A stretch of 53,795 bases of DNA, from assembly GCA_002081555.1 (NCBI GenBank), contig KV921021.1, positions 1 to 53,795 of the forward strand, in the 5' to 3' direction. Source of the DNA: Protostelium mycophagum (lineage: Eukaryota; Evosea; Variosea; Protosteliida; Protosteliaceae). A model generated the notes under the pieces. The model worked only from the letters and a program-made list of their open reading frames with translations. It searched no databases and was not told the DNA's origin. Positions 34,101 to 44,508 of the stretch are shown here, one piece after another (the first letter of the stretch is position 1; each line of letters starts with the position of its first letter). Both the position numbers and the translations under genes were made by a program.

Positions 34101-37100
34101 TGTCACCCCATTGTTGTAGAATCGGGTTTTCAGCGATTTTGTTCAGTGAAGAGAACCAAAATTTTCCGGAGTTATGGGACAAGATTACGGTCCGCCCGGT
34201 ATTCTCGTTATCAGTCTGAAAATGTCAATTTTTATTGTAATCTTAGAGGAAATGTGATTTTGAAATGTAGAAAGCAGGGAAGATCCCGTTATGCACCGGT
34301 AACCTTACCGCGAATCACGGTAATGATTATAATTCGGTTAATGTCTTCGAGGGATTACCTTGTAAGGAGACAGTGAGACCATAAACTGTGTTCCAGGAAC
34401 AGATGTCACGATGACAAATTGACACTGACATACTTGACACAATGCGAATGCGCACAGTGCATCCCCCCACCCCTCCTTCTTCATATCCCTAGTATGACGT
34501 CAGAGAAAGTTCTTGGAAAAATAGACGGAAATTTCTTGTAAGGTTCTCACTTGCAATAGTCCTCCCACGTGCAATTTTTTATGAATGAGGAAAGACGAGT
34601 TTCTGCCGCCGGAATTTTCGCTGAAATTCCGTGTTCTGTCAGCCAGTTGACACATTTCTGTGAGTTCTCAATCTACAACTGATTTCTGATGTACATACCT
34701 GTCTCAATTCATTGGACCTGTCTGCTGTGTCGTACAGTTGGTCACTAACAGCCGCAAATAAATTGGAATCGTTCCTAGAAATTTCATTTTCCCGCCAAAA
34801 CCCAAAATTCAAATTTCAAACCTCGTGCCTTCTGCATTTCTGGGCCGCAGAGATAGCTGATTCAGACGGCTAGATAAACGATCGGACTCTTCAGTGACAT
34901 CCTTTGTTGTTTGCATTGCGTCATATACTTTGTAGTTCTTCCGCAATTCGCTGCCATTGTGTAGAGCAGAAGCCCAGCCCTGAGATTGTCAAATTCCAAG
35001 AAATTTCAAATCTTTTGTGGACAGAATGTGGATCTACAACGAGACATACCTCGAAGGACAAGGTCGAGTCTTCACTCCCTCTGAGATTTTTCAGTGAAAT
35101 TCAGAAGAAATTTCACTCACTTTTCTGATGCACTGCTGATTAACATCGCACCATCTGCTGACGAGGACTTACCGAATCTATTATTGGTTGTAGATTGGGT
35201 CAACTTCAACTTCTCCTGCGCAGAGAACAACAACTACAACCGTCTCAATCATTCGTACCCGGAATCATTCTCGTTCTACAACGAGGCTCACCGCGAGTGC
35301 GCTGGCATTACGTACGCCCATGGCTCTGAGGATATCCAAGGTCAAGTCTTTGAACTCCTCCTCACCTATCTCCTCCTCTATCATCTTACCCAATATGTCT
35401 TTCTTCTCTACCAATGGTATCTCTACACCCGATAAGATATTGGATATCTAATCCAGTCAGTGCCTTCAACAGTTTTGAAATGAGAGGATGGCGTATTAGA
35501 AATAGTTGGGGATGTTTTTGTGATCTACAACGCGGAGATAAATACCAACCTGACTGATTTTCAGAATGCAGTTGCACATCTCCGTCTTTCCGGTATTCCT
35601 GGACAATTCTTCCGGAGTTAAATTCTCCGAACCCTTCAGGGTCAGGTTTGCTCCGTGCATGGATAATATCTTTACAACCCTGATCTTATTGGCGTAAACA
35701 GCCCAATGAATTGGGTAGTCACCTGAACCATCAGCATGTAGATGTGGAATATGTATCACAAAATCCATTATTATTTTGTCATAGATGTTACAATGACAGA
35801 TCTCTACACTTACCTTTGGTGTTGGGCAGATTTGGATCTGCACCCATCTGCAGTAATATCTCAACCATGGCAACGGCCCCACTGATTCCGTGTGTACCGG
35901 TCTCTTTGTTATTCGCAATCGCTGCGTGTAAAGGCCTGTCACCCTGCATCCTGTCATCTACAACGAGATTTTTTCAACTTTTAAAAAATATTACCGTCTC
36001 GCTGCCTTCTGGTGGATTGTCCAAACTAATACCCCTGGTTGTCATTGTAGACAGCAAATTCCTCGTGCCCTTCGAACAAAATTGGGCACAAAAGTCTGCT
36101 CGAAATTTAGACGCATGTTATGACGTCATCATTACGTACGATGCAGGACCAATTGATCGGGACTGGCACCTCTGGACAATAATAGTGATAACACGTGCTC
36201 ATCCCCTTTCATCGCGGCGTATGCCAACGCTGACCACCCTCTCATGTCTTGTGCATTAAGCATCTGTCGACACAGCGGGTCGACTGTACATGACGTCAGT
36301 ATGACATCATCTCCCAGAAAAGGATTTTGTATCGGCTTTGCCGTGTGTCATATTTTTGTTGCTCCATTGTGTGGAGAAGCATCCTCACTTTTTTTTTCAG
36401 GGAGAAGCAGTTCGATCAACTCTGGTGCTCCATCTGTACATAAATGTAAAACACTCTGTCCATACTTATCTCTTGCCTTCATCAACTCAACACGAGATTT
36501 CTCTGAAATTTCGTCAGAAAAATGGATTGGAGTTGTAGACCGACCTTTTCCGAGATATTTCAAGAGTTTTTTCTTGACAGCGTTTTGTTCGCCTCGGGCG
36601 AATTGATAGGCCATGTCGCTCAAAAAAGAATGAGACTGCCAATCTACAACCATCGGAGAAATAACCGGAGAATTAGGGGCAGGGGATACGAAGGGTCCGG
36701 TGGGGGTGGTCGTGCCGGAGTTCCACTCCGCTATGACGTCATCAGTGTTTCGAGATATCTTTAGAGACTTACTATCGAGAGAACCTCTGTTGGAGGAACC
36801 AGATATTTTGGACATTCTTTCCATCATTCTTCGCATTGTCTCGTTGTGGTTGGCCGTATTCCTGGATGGGGTTGTAGATTCCGAGGGTGACAGTGCTTTT
36901 GGAGGTGTCTAGTTGTAGATGANNNNNNNNNNNNNNNNNNNNNNNNNNNNNNNNNNNNNNNNNNNNNNNNNNNNNNNNNNNNNNNNNNNNNNNNNNNNNN
37001 NNNNNNNNNNNNNNNNNNNNNNAAAACCGCAGCAGACTTACATCTAAGTTCATCGACGAAGATAACAATGATGGAGCTGTTGAATTGGCTGTGTCATCCG

Positions 37101-39037
37101 TAATATCTGCACTACTATTCATCAACGAGGTGTCTGACATCTCAGATTGTTCATCTACAACTGGTCAATTTTATTTATTTCGTTAAATTGAAATCTCATA
37201 CCTTTTTCTTCTGCATTGACAGTTTTGCTTGTGTGTGTGATCAGTGCGTGTAATTGCTGGACCTGTCAAAATTTCAACACAAACTCCAGAGTCACGTGAT
37301 CACATTTCTGGAGGAAGAATGCGTCATGATCTTTCTCTTTGGGGGTGACACTGGTGGCTCCAATTCCCCTTTCATAATGGCAACGGGGACGGAGAATCTC
37401 CGGTTGTGGGTCTTGACAGTCGGAATATCTGACAGTTCAGGAGTGGATACCGGGACCGGAAGCTGTAAAGAGGGCGGGGTGGGCTGTTTTTGTCGAATAC
37501 TCGAGTTTTTCAACAAAAAGTCGGGTGATAACGCCGCTTCTGTGGCGATCTACAACGAGATTCAGAAAAAGGGTCGATGACGTCATTCACCTCCGCCGCC
37601 GCAGCTCGCTTCTCTGCAACTTGACAACTCATTTCGGCAGCCAAAGCCCTGCCCTCCGCCTGCCTCAATCTGTTCTCCAGAATCGCGATCTGTTGCTTGG
37701 ATTTTTCCACCTCTTTAGACAAGATCTCGAGGCTGTCAACCTTCTCATAGAGTTGTGTCTGAAGGTTTTGTATCATCTCCTGATCTCTTTCCGCAATCGT
37801 TTGATGCTCTGCAATTTGACGTTGATAAGTCATGATGGCAACTTCGTCTAAGCGTAGTTTTGTCTGGAAGAATTATTATTTTTAGCAAGCCATTTTTGGG
37901 ATGAAATGTTGATTTTTAGTAGAAATTAGATTTTAATGTGAAGAGACGGTAATCTGAATTAAATTGAAAAAATTGTTGGATATTATTTTGAATGAAATGT
38001 AGTTACCATAGAGTCTCGGAGGTGTACATCCTTGTTATGGATCCTCCTCGGTGAATTCGGTGATTCCGGTGTCTGGTTCATCGTACTGCACTCTACAACG
38101 CGTCAATAATCCGCTGAAATCAATAATTTCTCAGAATAAAAATGGACAGTTATAGACCTGAGCTGGAGTTGGAACTCTTTCCACTCTGAGGTGGAGATGT
38201 TTGTACAATTGAATTGGCCTTACTAGTTTCTTTCTGTAAAAATGAAAAAAAATTCGAGTGGTGAAGTGTCGATGTGCCGAAAAATGAAACGAGAGAGGAT
38301 GGGAGTTGTTGATTATTTATCTCATGATGAATGAAACATAAGAAGCTGCATCTGCAAGAAGATGGAACAACATTCATCAACTGCCAAAACAAATCGATGA
38401 TGAAGGAAGTATTTCTGTGCGTATCGTGAAGTGGAGAAACATAAAATCATTTTCTAACCTCTGAAGAAGATGTCTTTTTGAAGTTTTTTGTAAGATCATC
38501 CCAGAAACTCATCGTCCTGCCATTCATTGTTAATTTGGGGGGAACCTTCTGCAAAAAAGTTACTAAATCAAGTGACAATATCGGGATTGTTGTTGTATCT
38601 CATATCGCCTTCGAATGGATGAAAAGATATACAGTTATCAACAATCACATCACTAGTATTCTGCATGGCACAACACTTCACAATAATAATGGTTGCTCGT
38701 GGTGTCATTACCTTCTTTTCTCTGTCTCTTTCCCTCAATCTCTCTAGCTTTTCAGGATCTAAGCTACCTCTTTCGGTTGGACCGAAACCCGAAACACTGC
38801 TCAAAGCAATAGAGCGTCCTCGAGCTCTGCTATTGCCTTCCATTTTGGAAGACCTTTTCTGTTGCTGTTTAATGTTGTCCGTTCAAAAATGTCATTAAGA
38901 CAATCGAGACAGATGAGAAGAAAATCAGATCAAATTACCTTTCCGCAGAGGAAAGACGTGTCTTGGGGTGATACTGTGTTCTGTCGGATGCGTGGTCGCA
39001 AATTTCGATGAGCGACATGTTCAGTTGACGATGTCAT
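31196..39037 (-). CDS. Coiled-coil / ankyrin / OTU-like / tandem TKL kinase protein
   Basis: One long minus-strand gene. From the start at 39037 (MTSSTEHVAHRNL) it shows a Ser/Arg-rich N-terminus, a coiled coil (about 37830-37510, heptads around EILSKEVEKSKQQIAILENRL), at least four ankyrin repeats between about 36500 and 35500 (GQSVLHLCTDGAPELIELLL, GWSALAYAAMKGDEHVLSLL, DRPLHAAIANN, DYPIHWAVYANKI), and an OTU-like domain (about 34780-34150). Kinase 1 (34120-32943) has VAIKK, HRDLKSSNVLV, DFGVAR and APE. Kinase 2 (32770-31340) has VAIK, HRDLKPSNLLVD and DLGLAR. Both kinases belong to the TKL group by motif. A last intron ending TTGTAG|AT leads to the end peptide KVESKNK and a TAA that abuts AATAAA. 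A 100-N gap lies within. It could be two genes, but no terminator was seen between ankyrins and kinases. Confidence 0.8.
31199..31204 (-). terminator. Poly(A) signal AATAAA of the tandem-kinase gene
   Basis: On the minus strand AATAAA directly precedes and forms a continuous run with the TAA stop (31196-31198). Confidence 0.5.
36923..37022. other. Assembly gap of 100 N inside the kinase gene
   Basis: Exactly 100 N between the coiled-coil/Ser-rich part and the ankyrin part. Coding sequence may be missing here. Confidence 0.98.
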
Positions 39038-39317
39038 TTTACAGAGCCATATCGCCACTATGATTTTCAACAGGGAAAGGAACCTCACTTCGATACTCAC
39101 AAATCTTTGTGTTCTGTGGAAGAGTTCAATCAAACTTGAGATAATTGAAATCATCATGTTTTTACATTCCATTTAGCGAAAGTAAGAAGGGAGTGCGTCA
39201 GATGGAAAACAAAATACATTCGATATGGTACATATGAAGATCTGGACCGCGGCTGGCTCTGTGACAATTTCGTGAAGCCACGAAATTTGTTCGTTTTGTC
39301 ATTCATCTCCAACAACA
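39038..39317. other. Divergent promoter region
   Basis: About 280 bp between the kinase gene (-) and thiamine pyrophosphokinase (+). No other gene or known element was seen. Confidence 0.45.
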
Positions 39318-40270
39318 ATGAACACCACGCCAGAACATTTCTTCTGCAGCCGCTACTTTCTTGACGGAAGGAACGATGAGGATGAAGGCTTTGACTTGGG
39401 AGAACATGGAGAGGAAGCTTTGATTATCGTCAACAGCACAATGCCACCACATCTTTCTCGATTTTGGACTTCAAGTTAGTCGTGGCCTTGAGTGACGAAA
39501 TGACTCAAATCTCACAGATGTGAAAGTTGTTTGTGCTGACGGAGGCGCTAACAGACTGTATGACTTCTGGAATACAGATCAAGAGCGCTCAAAATACATA
39601 CCTGACATCATCAGAGGTGATCTAGATTCAATCAGGCCTGAAGTCAGAGCATATTACTCAGAGAAGGTGATTCAGCAAGATATCAGCCATCTGATCGCAG
39701 CAGGGATCTGAGATCATACATAATACTTGTCAAGATACCACTGATCTCACAAAATGCCTTGATTCTGTCTCATCAGTGAGTCTCTTGTTCGTAAATCTCC
39801 CGCCAAATTTCTCATTCAAAAATTGAATTCTTCAGAACAGAATACTCGTCGTTGGTGCTTTTGGCGGGAATTTCTCACAAGAACTGGCTAACGTGAACTC
39901 CTTGTTCAATAACCCCCACAAAAGAATCGTCTTATTGGGTGAAGAGAATGCTGCATTTCTGTTGAAAAAAGAACAGAATCACATCATACACTGCCGAGTT
40001 GGCCCAAAAGTAATACCTGTTCAGAGGAATAGACTAAGTGTTGTAGATCGGTCTCATTCCTTTGGGAGGAAGGTGTAACTCATCTACAACAAAGGGTCTT
40101 AAATGGGATCTTGGTAAATGAATTATTTTTAAATTTCAGGTTGATCTCATGCAGATGGGACACCGATGGAGTTTGGAGGCCTTGTGAGCACGTCTAATCA
40201 GATGTCTACACCAACAGCGGATGTGTGGGTATCAGATCCTGTCTTGTGGACAATCGATTTCAAGAAATGA
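39318..40270 (+). CDS. TPK1: Thiamine pyrophosphokinase
   Basis: TPK transfers pyrophosphate from ATP to thiamine to make the coenzyme TPP. The protein starts [15 protein letters not shown] and shows [10 protein letters not shown], the signature [66 protein letters not shown]-like, [25 protein letters not shown] and ends [11 protein letters not shown]. The DGGANR and GDLDSI motifs bind nucleotide and metal. The length of about 260 residues fits the eukaryotic family. The join at about 40112-40155 was chosen because it restores KWDL...[10 protein letters not shown]. No AATAAA was found, and the next gene starts 35 bp after the stop. Confidence 0.95.
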
Positions 40271-40305
40271 AAGTTGGAATGTCTTAATATTCGTGCTACT
40301 TGTAC

Positions 40306-43300
40306 ATGATGAATAGAGTGGTGTGTTGTATGAGCTCTGCTTTCTGTTGTTTTGGTAAACCACGTCGGTTTACAACCAACACAATTGTTTCGGGTTTTTG
40401 GCGAACATTAATCTCAACGACGATGAAAGGATGGTGGTTGTTTGTCATAGGTTGTATAATCTTGGCATTCGCTGTGACCCGAGTTATATATAGATACGCT
40501 GATTTCAAGAAGATTGGCTGGTGGCCGTTCTTGATCGTGTGGGTGGGGTGGTACCTCAACTTCTCCATAGCTCTATTGGTCCCCTTGGATATTGCTAGAG
40601 TGAGCATTTTCTAGAATGAGATTTCATCCTTTCGATTACGTTGTTCACGAATCACAGGCTAAACATGATGCTTGTTTGACAAGAGTGAAAAGTGAGCCAC
40701 TTCACCAGGGAGAAGACAGAGAGGAGATGATAGAGGAGATCTGTGGTGGTGGTCCATGGATTGTAGTAGACAAGCACACGTGTATCATTTTATGGCAGAT
40801 CATATATTGGATCACTTACGTGTTATGTTGGTGAGTCCACTTCGTACAGAAAATAAGTGTCTAATTTGTTCAGGACTGCATACCCCATCACACAATCCTT
40901 TAATATGGTCGGAGAGTTCTTCTTCTTTGAGCGAATCAGAGCAGCCATCCGGCTCAACTTGATCTTTTATGCCATCTACGCAGCCGTCGGTGAGTATATA
41001 AATACTTTGATTATCCCATGCTCACATCCAAATTAAATATTCCAAAAAGATCAATAAATTATTGTTTAAGAATAGAAATGATCATGCAGAAAATGTTCTC
41101 TAAACACTTCAGGTTTCGTTGGTATTTTCGCGGCACTTTTGCATGGCGGTTTGCAGATCAGCTTCTTCTATAGTCTCGAGAACATCAGGAACGTCGCTGT
41201 TGCCGGTTCCAACTCTTACGGAATGTTTTTGATGACCGCTTTTCTGGGATACTCTCTCGTTGAAAACGTGGGATATTACTACAGGCACAGTGATGACATC
41301 GGCATGTTGCAATATTATTATTTTTTGGCGGCTAGATATAAGGAGAAGTACGAGAAGGCGAAGAAACATTTAGACAAGGTGCGTCATTTTGACTTTTTTA
41401 AATTTCGAATTCTTGGTTCGGGCGGGAAAAGTTTGGGTCGGCTGATTTTGGGCAGGTGGTGAAGCAGATCCGATTGTACGAAGAAAAGATACACCCCAAC
41501 GATCCCTTCCGCCCCCTCATCGAGCGCATCATCGCACAGGTACATTTTCTTCAATCACGTGACCGGAATTTTCGCCGAAATTTTGTTGAAATTTCGTAAG
41601 GCACCACCCTTCTACAGGGATGTGTTTGTGGGAGAGGGTGATTCACTTGTCAATTATGATAAATTGGTCAATCTACATCACGACCTCAAAGAATGCGCTC
41701 ATTCTACAATGGCTGCCAGAAGGTAAGGCATGAAGCTGAAATACAATCTTCTCTCGTTGTAGATGGCCGTATTAATTTATCACAGTCTTTACGTAAACTT
41801 GCTGCACAGAACTTTTGATTTAGAAGACAGACTCGACGCGAAGAGAAGGCTAACCGGCACAATTAATTGGGAATTCAGATCTAAGCGCGAAGGAAAATTT
41901 GCCCCAATATTGGACCGAATAGGTGAGTCTTATAGACATTTTAAAATTTAAATAACACAGAATACGTCTTCTTTTTATACTTGCATAAACCCGTGATGCT
42001 ATTTTTAGCATTTTTATGTCTGTGTATGGGAATCATCGTCGTTTGGTCCGAAGAGGTAGTTTTGATTCGTTTAAATCGATTTTGAGATATCTACAGGTGT
42101 TCAGCTTGTACAAATGGGGGGTCAACACGGAGTTATCCATCTTTGCACATATGCTCAAGCCGGATGACCTTCCTTTTGGTCTTCAGGTGATTCAATGTCT
42201 TAAGACGGCCTAGTTATATTTACAAGAGTAGTGGCTGTTTGTCTTTCTGCCGGTGGCCTACATCAGCGCTTGCTGTTATTCTTCCCTCTTTAAAATCAAC
42301 TTTTTCGGTCTGTACAGACTCATTCCTCACCATCAAACCAACGCCCCTTCACTCATCTACAACTCTATGTACATAGCCAGGTATGTACTCACCATCCCGA
42401 CACGCATTGACGAAAATAGATTGACATTCCCCATTACGTATAACTTTATGTTGATGTCCAGAACGGTTGACTCTGGAAGAGCTGGCGAAGTTGTCATAGA
42501 TACCGCGTTCAGAGAGATTTACGCTCGCCCCATCAGGTGAGATATCTTTGTGTGACGTCATGAATTTATGGATGTCAGAGCGTTGCCCATGTGGGTAGAC
42601 ACGCTCAACTTTGTCTTCCCGATTATCCTGATCGTCCTGTGCTTCCTCACTTTCTTTGATGTCTGGTCACGTTTCATTTTAACTTGCTGCATAAAATCCG
42701 TACAGAGGTAATTTCCGCAACCTCACGGTAATCTCCACGTCAATTAACGCGAGAAGATTCTGTGGAGTTTATCACGAGTCGAATTCTGCAGAACAGATCG
42801 TTCAAGGAAAAGAGTTTATTATTGAGGAAAGAGAACTAAAGAGGCAAGGGAGGGCTTTTACAATCGATTCTATTGGTCTAGTGGTGGGTTCTTTGTCTCG
42901 AAGATATCTTTTTGTATATATATTGATGTCATCATAATGGTATTTGCTGAAATTTGACAGCAAGAGAGTCGATTTCAAGTTGTAGATGAAAATGCCCCCA
43001 CCTCCCCCCCTTCGACCCCCTTCAAGTTCAGTGATATGTGGAATAAGGTGACGTCAGCAACTGCCGCGGCAACGAATAAAGTGACTGCATCTGTCGAAAT
43101 GTCAACCAAGGTGAGATATCTCGATTCGTTGTAGTGGTTTGGTCGAAATATATTTTATATTGATGGTTGATTCTGACAACTTCAGTCTGCAAAGCCTGCA
43201 CACAAGATCAACAACACCAAGGTGGAAGGCATTCGCGCTAAATACTGTGAGTTTTTATTGAAACTTCAAGTGGACTAACTCTTGCAGCTCGGCTTGACAA

Positions 43301-43313
43301 CAGCTCTGAGTAA
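40306..43313 (+). CDS. LMBRD2: LMBR1-domain multi-pass membrane protein (LMBD2-like)
   Basis: The LMBR1 family is a set of about nine-pass membrane proteins. Animal LMBD2 has been linked to beta2-adrenergic signalling. Membrane segments include GWWLFVIGCIILAFAVTRVIY, WWPFLIVWVGWYLNFSIALLV, CIILWQIIYWITYVLCW, and VGFVGIFAALLHGGLQISFF. A coiled-coil loop (ARYKEKYEKAKKHLDKV) and further segments follow, then the family hallmark FGLYRLIPHHQTNAPSLIYNSMYIAR and PITYNFM. The C-terminal tail is cytoplasmic and low in complexity (SAKPAHKIN). The start at 40306 or 40309 (two ATGs in a row) follows the TPK1 stop by only 35 bp. The TAA stop overlaps AATAAA. Confidence 0.9.
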
Positions 43314-43317
43314 TAAA
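43312..43317 (+). terminator. Poly(A) signal AATAAA of the LMBD2-like gene
   Basis: It overlaps the TAA stop at 43311-43313. Confidence 0.6.
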
Positions 43318-43371
43318 TAATATTTTTCTTTATATAATTGTCAGAAATTATTCACCAAATAAATCACATTT

Positions 43372-43377
43372 TTTATT
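43372..43377 (-). terminator. Poly(A) signal AATAAA of secreted protein B
   Basis: It follows the TAA stop (43378-43380) without a gap on the minus strand. Confidence 0.6.
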
Positions 43378-43966
43378 TTAACAAAACAGAGCGAAAAGAG
43401 CAGCAACAGCAAAAATTCCAGCTGAGAGGGTGGTGGCGGAGTTGGGGAAAGGTGCATTGTTTCCCGCAAATACTTGTAAAGACAGAGGATTAGATCCACC
43501 AGTTTGGGCACAGACACCAACTCCACTGGTCGTTCCGTAGTTCACAACGGCTGTTGCGGGACTTCCTAGGCTCATTTAGAATCCAAAGATGATCATTCTG
43601 TTCAGACATACCGTTGCAGCCGTTCTTGTAATAGGTGGCGGAGACGGTGTCGCTTGCTGTCGGAGTGGGGTTGAATGAGGAACCAGCAGCGCACATCGTA
43701 GAAGTCTGTCCTGTGTTGGTGCACTGACCGAGGGTGCAAGTCTGACTGAATGATGGAGTACCGGTGCAAGTAGGGTTCGGAAAGAAGTAGCTCATCACAC
43801 TATTTGCGCTGACATTGGAGATGATACTGGCAATGCAGAAGTTGAGGGCATTACCGGCAGCGGTGATGGGTGTTCCAGTGCAGTTAGGATTCCGGTAGGT
43901 GTAAATGATGTAGGCGTTGGCCGAGACTGACGCCACAAGAGAAAAGAGGAGCACTACCTTCAACAT
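43378..43966 (-). CDS. Small secreted Cys/Ser/Thr-rich protein, possibly GPI-anchored
   Basis: The protein begins with the signal peptide MLKVVLLFSLVASVSANA. It has paired Cys-containing motifs (NPNCTGTP twice), SFNPTPTASDTVSATYYKNGC and, after a short intron (about 43566-43611), SPATAVVNYG. It ends with a hydrophobic tail (AGIFAVAALFALFC) like a GPI signal. It is a clear paralogue of the protein ending at 19614 on the other strand. Together they define a small family of surface or secreted proteins. I know no function for it. Confidence 0.85.
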
Positions 43967-44508
43967 TGCAGGGTCGGGTTAGAATGATTTTGATTTATGA
44001 AGCCCTCTTTCGGTCCGAAAAAGTCTTTCGGACCTGCAAAGTTGATCATAATTGGTATTGCTGACCGTGTCATGTCGTGGTTGCGTGCTACAACAATGTC
44101 GACACGTCAAAAAGCGCGAAAACACCGGTCGTCATTATTCACCAGGCCCGATAAAAGTGTTCATTTCACCGTCTTTTGTCGGGCAAAATTGCTCCGTTGC
44201 AAGTTTGGATCACATTTTCGCGTTGGGCAACAATAAACATAGGCAATTCCTCCAGATTCTTTTCGTGTCCTGCTTAAATGATCTAAAGTGTTTATAGGAA
44301 TCTTCACACTTGATCAGCCTCATCAGAGGTTCGCGAGCTCTGTTGTTTCTTTGCAATTTTCCTCGTTGTCGGAATTTGCAATACATGTTCTGACATCTGA
44401 CATCGCAATGACGCGCACATCATGCCTTCAGTTACCACGTCTCCCATCCCCTACACAAAAATATAAATGGGGGGAAGGTGGAATGAATGATCCCTATTGT
44501 TTATTTTT
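43967..44508. other. Intergenic region with a perfect hairpin
   Basis: About 540 bp between the secreted-protein start and the receptor gene end, both minus strand. 44012-44034 forms a 9-bp perfect stem (GGTCCGAAA / TTTCGGACC) with a 5-nt loop, 46 bp upstream of the secreted protein's ATG. Short open frames here look random. Confidence 0.6.

Noticed and set aside
41757-41784. CGTTGTAG at 41757 as the acceptor of an LMBD2-like intron
   Set aside because: Joining there leads quickly to a stop. The AG at about 41784 (TTATCACAG) keeps the frame, so the word lies inside the intron here.
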